The notes under the pieces are model-generated. The model was given only the letters and a program-made list of their open reading frames with translations, was not told where the DNA came from and did no database searches. Made by a program: the position numbers and the translations under genes. A stretch of 64,000 nucleotides of DNA from Chamaea fasciata (Eukaryota > Chordata > Aves > Passeriformes > Sylviidae), in assembly GCA_029207755.1 (NCBI GenBank), contig JARCOQ010000076.1, forward strand, positions 372,001 to 436,000, given 5' to 3'. Within the stretch, counting starts at the first letter, position 1, and every line of letters starts with the position of its first letter. Of the stretch, positions 57,815 to 64,000 are shown piece after piece.

Positions 57815-59029
57815 GTACTTCACTGGTCCATATTTTCTACTGTAACTTATTAACTCCTCTGCTACCTCACTCCATGTCCAAAGTTTATAACTGCTGTTAG
57901 ATTATGAGCTAAGAGCTGTAAAAGGTGAGGAGTCAGTGGAGTCAGTGGAACCAGTTTGATCTCTTGTGTGTCCAAGAAATCTTTCAAGTCATTCTACCGA
58001 AGAGATAGATGCTATTGTTTTTGGAAGAAAAATTGCTGTTGGTTTAAGAGACTATGGCAAACCTCGAATGAGGGGGGTCATAATCTCAGGTTTGACAGGC
58101 TGTTGCATTGGCGACTCACAGCCAAAGATTAATTTTCTTTCCTGTATCATTTGCAAGCATGCAGCTTTGTGTATGTTTTCTAGGAGTTTGTCTGAGGTGC
58201 CGACTATTGCCAGAGGGTCGCCCCTCTCAAGGGGGTTTAAGCCCCCTGCCCAGTGAGCTGCACGCTGTGTCAGGGACCATGGAGCATGTGTGTTTCCTGT
58301 TGTTAAGAAAACTCCATGTCCCCAGTAGCCACTTGCTTCTTGTTCACTTAATTTAATTTGGTCGCCCCCTGTGAGGGAAACTCTGAAAACATACTCTGTC
58401 TCTGATTCACTAGGGAGGTGGGAGTATTCTTTCTTTAATTTAGCTAATTCAGTGGCTGTGTATGGTATTTCTTTGGTGGTTATGTGGGGATCATCTTCTT
58501 CATTTATATAATTATATTCTGTTTTGATGAGAGGTCTCAAGTTGGAGCAACAGTGTTCCCCACAATTTTGCATGTGTACTAATTCTTTCTGAGGGTGTAT
58601 TTGTTTCATGTTGTATGTCTCCTTTCCTTCTATTTTTCCTTCAGTGGGTGAATCTGCAGATTTTAAGTTTTTACTTCGCCCTTCTGCAAGGGAAATCTGC
58701 AGCAAATAATTCTGATTTCTTTCCTGTTCTAATTGTTTTTGCAAAGCTTCTACCAAATTCTGCAGGGATTCTAAGACTGCTTTTTCTTCACTCACCCGTT
58801 CAAAACGGGTTTCTATGGCTGCCAAAAGACAGGCCCCCAAAACTGAGCAAAGAATGGTTTTATTTCTGCCCAGTTTGTATCTAGCATCATGTTGCAAAGA
58901 ATATATTCTATCTACAATGTTTTCAAAGTTAAACCAATTATTCTGTGCCCACCTTTCTCCGTCTGGAGAAGGTCTAGCACTATGTTTTGCTAGCAAAGGA
59001 TAAAATGCATTCTTATCTTTTTCACTCAT
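57815..59029 (-). pseudogene. Endogenous retrovirus gag (arm C copy), 3'-truncated
   Basis: Start at 59029, 325 codons to a TAG at 58052-58054. The frame reopens past it to 57815, where the provirus is cut off by the LTR-like element. This is the longest uninterrupted gag frame in the window: it lacks the first TGA of copy B and has four extra residues (GKIE region) after residue 124. Comparison with B gives a C arm boundary at B position about 29678. Confidence 0.82.
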
Positions 59030-59432
59030 TTTGTGCAGGGACCAAAACCACTCTCAGGGAGGTACGCTTCAAGTTACACCAAAGGCACAGCTAAAACTGT
59101 GTTTCCCTTCGCTTCCCTGGAATGGGCGAGGAGACCAAAACTGCCTGGGAGGTTCACCTTAGTTCCAAAGAGTTGTCTCCTCAATGACACCAAGCAGCCC
59201 AAAACACACAAAAACTAACTACAGTCCCATCTTTTGCACAATGAGATCCTTTTGTGAAATCCTGATGACAGGGAGTGCTATACGCCTGGGTGTGTACAGT
59301 GTGCGGGAATTTTCCCTGGCCCCCCTTGCTTTCTAACAGCGCTCACCCAAGTGGCGTGCTAGGTGCGGCTGAGACGAGGGTCCTTCCCCTGTTACAAGCT
59401 ATACAGAACCCGCAACCCCTCTGTCCATCAAG

Positions 59433-59450
59433 ATCCTGTCCGTGACGCCA
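59433..59450 (-). other. Primer-binding site, arm C provirus
   Basis: TGGCGTCACGGACAGGAT on the minus strand. From memory of tRNA 3' ends, it fits a tRNA-Ser acceptor end with one mismatch in 18; this has not been checked. Confidence 0.5.
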
Positions 59451-59456
59451 ATTTAA

Positions 59457-60182
59457 TGTCACGATCCGCTCACACAAGCGGGGTTCGTGATGGTTCGTTT
59501 TAGGGATCTCAGAGCACAAAAGACACAGGGGGGGACAAACTCAGTTTACTCAATCACAAATGCACCTTTATTTAGTGCCAACAAATGCCATAGTGGGGAG
59601 AGAAATAAAAAATAGTAAGAAAGAGAGAGAAAGAGGGGAAGGGGATTATAGCTATGAACGTGGAGGGTCGAGTCTTCGACGCCTAACGATGCCTATAGAC
59701 GCGATCTTCTCCCGTGGGGTGATCACAAAAGTGAGCGGGGGTCTCCAGAGGTTTTATAGGTTGGTCAAGGCGGGAAGCAAAGCAAGGGGCACAGAGCCAA
59801 AGCAGGAACCAGCTGTGTAAAGGCTGAGTGCTCAGGAACAAGCTGCAAACCGTACCTCCAGTACGGACAGACCAGTTTGGACAGGCAGCCTTGGCTCAGT
59901 CCACTGTGACCAGTTCCATTGTTCTTGCACTCCGCTCTCATGGAGATGCATACCAGTCCTCCGAGACTTGGCAAGCGTTCCACCTCAGCCAGGCCAGGGG
60001 CTGCTTTCAGAGCCTGGGGTCTCAGTCCTCAATCATTGGAGACAGTCGTGAGGCATATCACATCCTTGGACAGACTCTGACAGCTTCCTGTCATGGGCAG
60101 AGTGGGAGCTTCAGGCAAAAGCTTCATTTCTTCACTGGAGAAACTCCTGCTGAGTCATGAGGTGGAGAAATGACACCCAACA
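59457..60182 (-). mobile_element. 5' LTR of class III-like endogenous retrovirus (arm C copy)
   Basis: Same element as at 1002-1727 and 27314-28038. The U3 and R parts are nearly identical to B, but the U5 end (59457-59510) is distinct: it reads '...gaaccccgcttgtgtgagcg' and ends GTGACA, whereas A and B share another sequence there. The adjoining primer-binding-like site (59433-59450) is also the best formed of the three. Confidence 0.75.
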
Positions 60183-61079
60183 GACACCATGGATCCTCAA
60201 ACCCCTCCAGGATGCCTGACTTTTCAAATTCCATCTAAGAGAGGAGACTGGGAGTGGCTGGATCCAATCCTAGTCCCAGACTTTGTCAAAGGTTTACGTG
60301 TAAAAGACTGGACAGGTGGAATTGAACTGCAATGCAATTTGTCCCCCAGGATTACCGATTCAATACCAGATATATTTCCATAAATGCAGCTATGATTGAT
60401 TCTGACCAGGATTAGACAGAAAGATTTATTTACACAACAGAGCAAATAAAAAAAGAGAGTTATTTACTCCACAGTATAGGAGCTGTAACAATTATATAGA
60501 ATATAGTGCTCTAGGAAGCAATTTTGAAGTAAACAGGGCCTTGTTGGACTTGTTTGAGCCCATTCCAGGCAGAGCCTCCTGCTCCATGAGGAACTGCCTT
60601 TCCTGTGCCATGACCAGGGCAGGTCCCGCTGCAGGAAAAGCCCCAGGCCAAGCCAACACAACGAAGGGCTCGGGCACAAGTGCAGAGTGCCGTGCTGGGA
60701 GCTGTGCCAGGGAGAGCCTGAGGCACCAAAGGCACCTTGGCAGCAGCAGCTGCTTCCAGGCCATGGCCAGAAGCCTCCCTTGGCAGCCCGGCCTGCTGGC
60801 CCCCACTGCACAGCTGCTGCTTCAGGGCTCATTTCTGCCCGGGCTCTGCCCCAGCCCGCAGAGTGACACCTCAGCCCTGACTCTGGCACAGCCGCTGTGC
60901 CTGAGCCCTGCAAAGCCTCAAGGTCACCTGTGCCTCCCTGGCTCTGGCAGCCCCTGGGGCAGGGGGGGAAAGGCCAGAGAAGGGGCTGGCTTTGGCTGCT
61001 GGATGTGGGCTCCAGCAGAGACAAGGAGGAGTCAAGGGAGTGGATGGAGTCCAGCCAGCAGCCCCTTCTCCCCATGCAA

Positions 61080-61365
61080 TCCTGGAATGGTTGGGATGGG
61101 AAGAGCTCTGCAGTGCTCATCTCATCCAAACGCCTGCGATGAGCAGGGACATCTTTCACCAGATCAGCTTGTTCAGAGCCCTGTTCCAGCTGGACTTGAA
61201 TGTTTCCAGGGAGGGGGCATTGACCAGCTCTCTGGGAAAGCCTGTCCTGGTGGATCACCAGCCTCATGCTCAAAAATTTCTTCCTTATCTCTCCGCATCT
61301 GAACCTCCCTTCCTTCAGTTTAAAACCAGCACCCTTTGTCCTATTGGGACAGGCCCTCCTAAAAC
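61080..61365 (-). mobile_element. CR1 LINE 3'-UTR fragment (arm C)
   Basis: Counterpart of 2625-2910 and 26130-26415. Confidence 0.8.
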
Positions 61366-62518
61366 CTTTGTCCACCATTGCATTCCCAATGAGCCAGGTT
61401 TCCGTGGCAGTTGCCGGGACAGGTGACCCAGGTGTGCTGTCCCAGTGAGGGTTGCCATGGAACCAGTGCCCAGCACTGCCCCTTTCTGTCTGGCTGAGCT
61501 GCCTTTGGCCCTGGCAGCGGCGTTTGCTGCTGGTTCCGCGGCGCCTGAGCAGCCGGCGCGGCACAGGGCAGGTGGCCGTGGCACAGCCCCCAGCAAGGGA
61601 TCCCCTCTGGCTCTGGCCACTGACACCAGCCCTGGGCAAGGGGCCCAGGCACTGGGCTCAGGGCACTGTCCATGGCCACAGCCCCTTGCCATGGCCCCGG
61701 GCAGCTTGGGATGATGATCCAGCCTCCCTCCTGGCCCAGGCCTGGGCTGCAGCGCCCTTCCCCACAGCCTGTGTGCACAGAAGCACTTCCAGGGCTCTCT
61801 GCATTTCCCTTGCCCTCACTCTTGCCTCACTCACACACCTCCCAACAACCCACCTGGAGCTTTGACTTGCAAGGAGTTCAAAGCTTGTCTGTCCTTGAGG
61901 AGTTGGTCTAATTCTGCCTCCAGCCGACTCTAAATTTTTGTTTATCGTACATCTTCATTGGTGTCTAAAACATTCCTTGCATGGTTCTGCCTTGGGGAAG
62001 GGGAACCTCCTTGGTGACACCTTGGGCTTGCCACAAATTGAGGAGATTGTTTGGAACTTAGGAGGTTTTGATTGCTAAGAAAGGAAGAAAACCTCTCTTT
62101 GTCTGAGTGAACCCAGTTCTCTGAGCAAAGCAGGTCCCAGGTGAGTGAGGAGAGGCAGGATGGGGTTAGGGAATGTGGAGCATGGTTGTCCAAAGTGGAT
62201 CAGACCTCAAGGCACAGCTCCTCTGACCAGGCCAGACTTCCTTAGGAGAGACCCTGGATCAGTATCAGTCACTTGAATGCTGCAATGACCTCTGCTCTCA
62301 AGAGAAAAATACCCCCTTTGAAAAGAAGAGTGTTGATTCCTTCGACGCTCTTTGAAATATTTCTCCATAACTCTAGGAAAAAAGACTTCCTAAGGAACTG
62401 CACCAGGCCAGAAGGAAATCAAGGCACAGCCGTGGTTTGTCAGGACTTGCTTTCTCCTAATGAGCCCAGTGATGCATTTGGTGCTGAGCCCTGGAACCTC
62501 AGGGCCTGAGAAGAGATT

Positions 62519-63395
62519 GCACAAACCTTTCCAGGAGTCAAAGTCAGAGGAAAAACCCAAAGTGTCTGGAAGCATTAAAGGGTCACCCTGTGGTCCATCC
62601 CCAACACAGGTTCCTCATGGAGTCCTTGGAGGAGAGAACTGGAGGCCAGGATTGCACCAAAACCTCTCAGAGACTCAGTGTGGGAAGGAAAAACCCAAAG
62701 TACCTTAAACACCCTGAGTATCTCAAAGCATTAATGAGCCCCACTGAGTGTCAATGCACAGCTCTCAAGGGACTCCTTAAAGCAGATAATTGGGGCCATG
62801 ATTGCACAAACCTCTCAGAGACTCAGTGGCAAAAAGAAGTGCTTAAATGACCCCGATTACCTTGAAGCATGAATGAGCTCCACCGAGTGTTGTTACTGAG
62901 TAAAAATCTCAAGAGACTGATTAGAGCAAATAATTGGAGGCCACGAGTGCACAAACCTCTCAGACTCAGTGTCAAAAAAAAGTCCTTGAATAAACCTTGA
63001 GTAGCCGGAATTACTGATGAGCCCCACTGAGTGCTTTTACTGATTGAGAATCTCAAAGGACTTGTTAAAGTAGATAATTTGGGCAACAATGGCACAAACC
63101 TTTCACAAAGTCAGTTTTAAAAGGGAAGCATCAAGTACCTTTAAAAACCTGAAGTGCTTTGAAGCATTAATGAGTGCACTGAGTGTCATTACTGACAAAG
63201 CCTCTCAAGGGACTAATTAAAGCAGATAACTGGAGGCCGTGATTGCACAAACCTCTCTGAGACTCCAAGGCAAAAGCAAAGCCCTAAGTCCTTTGAAAAG
63301 CCTGCAGTCCCTGGGAGCATTAAGGAGCCCCCAGGGCCATTCCTGACCAAGGCTCCCCAGGGACTCCTTCCAGCACATCCTTGAGGCCACTGGGA
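62519..63395 (+). repeat. Degenerate tandem repeat, six units of ~145 bp (arm C)
   Basis: Same six units and order as at 4064-4940. Confidence 0.8.
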
Positions 63396-64000
63396 TGGGA
63401 GGGGGATGCCGGGGGCAGGACAAGGGGCTGACAGTGCCCAGCCTTGCCGGGGCTGTGCCAGAAGGCCCCAGGGCCTCAGGACAAGGTGACTCCTCACGGC
63501 CCTTGGTGGCACAGAGGCTGCTGTGGCCCAGGGCACCAAGACTTGGCTTCTCTTTGTCCCCACGTGTCATCACTGCCTGCAGTTCTCTGCTCTGGCTGGG
63601 GCCTGGGGACACTTTCTCTGTCGTGTCCCTCAGCGGGACCCAGTAAAACTTCAAGAAACTTTGGAGCTGGATTCTGACTTTGAATTCTTGAGAGGTTTCT
63701 CCAGCTCCCTCTCAGGGACTGATGTTCAGGGCCTCAGCACAAGCCTGGAGAGGGTCACTCAAGCCCTTGTGCCGTGTCTGTGCGGCTGAGCTGGGCCGGG
63801 CTCCTGGCACAGAGGCAGCTCCTGGCAAGGGCAGCGCTGCAGAGAGACAGCTCTGCCCAGGAGCAGCTCCTGTGCCCAGCCCAGCAGGGCTGGGGCACTG
63901 CCTGCAGCCACCCCGGGCACAGCACACAGGCACAGAGGGCTTCAACTCAGCCTGGGCTGGCAGCACAGAGCAGAGCTCACTGAGGGCTCACTGGGGGACA

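Larger units (their letters stand above)
57815..64000 (+). repeat. Arm C: third copy, direct with respect to A
   Basis: 57815-64000 matches A 1-5545 and the reverse complement of B 23495-29678. Its right end is cut by the window, so it may also contain an OR copy further on. At most sites I compared it agrees with B against A, except in the last ~45 bases of the LTR, where it is unique. Confidence 0.93.

Overview
The window reads as nuclear DNA of a bird, most likely a songbird (inference). It contains CR1 LINE fragments, an OR14-type olfactory receptor, a PIM1-like kinase of the kind expanded in passerines, class III-like endogenous retroviruses, several LTR families, and very GC-rich or G/T-skewed low-complexity introns typical of avian microchromosomes. 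No bacterial genes, CRISPR array, tRNA or rRNA gene was recognised.

Layout. (1) 1-10181 (arm A) and 18850-29039 (arm B) form a large near-identical inverted repeat around an 8.7-kb spacer. A third copy of the outer part (arm C, 57815-64000) lies in the same orientation as A. Each arm carries the 5' end of the same retrovirus (LTR, leader, gag), a CR1 3' fragment and a six-unit ~145-bp tandem repeat. A and B also carry an olfactory receptor pseudogene; C reaches the window end first. (2) The spacer 10182-18849 is a mosaic: two LTRs of one family in opposite orientation (10182-10907 and 14182-14906), a diverged inverted paralogue of arm sequence split by a solo LTR with a 4-bp target duplication (11313-11929), an internal duplication (13.9-15.0 kb against 17.6-18.0 kb) and a CR1 3' end. 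(3) In B the retrovirus runs on through gag, protease-RT, RNase H-integrase and a truncated env to about 33560. It is broken and has no 3' LTR. (4) 33.7-41.6 kb holds three copies of a GC-rich promoter/first-exon unit preceded by a CGGTCT-type hexamer repeat. Copy 1 leads into relics of two RAB4B-like exons, copy 2 into a C2H2 zinc-finger gene broken by frameshifts, and copy 3 is split by an LTR. (5) 43.2-47.1 kb (minus strand) holds a five-exon PIM1-like kinase whose kinase domain is intact, followed by a decayed partial PIM copy. (6) 47.9-57.1 kb holds a CR1 ORF2 fragment, a cluster of ZNF143-like promoter motifs, minisatellites, two abrupt C-rich to G-rich strand switches (51.74 and 53.7 kb), a 12-start 40-bp repeat and 3 kb of G/T-rich satellite-like sequence. 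An LTR-like element at 57121-57814 then abuts arm C.

Functional reading. The only gene likely to be intact is the PIM1-like kinase. The olfactory receptor, zinc-finger, RAB4B-like and retroviral genes all carry visible lesions. The main theme is structural: an amplicon in mixed orientation, with LTR-like elements exactly at two of its edges and lesions that partly order the duplication events. Identity statements come from reading by eye; no alignment or database search was run.
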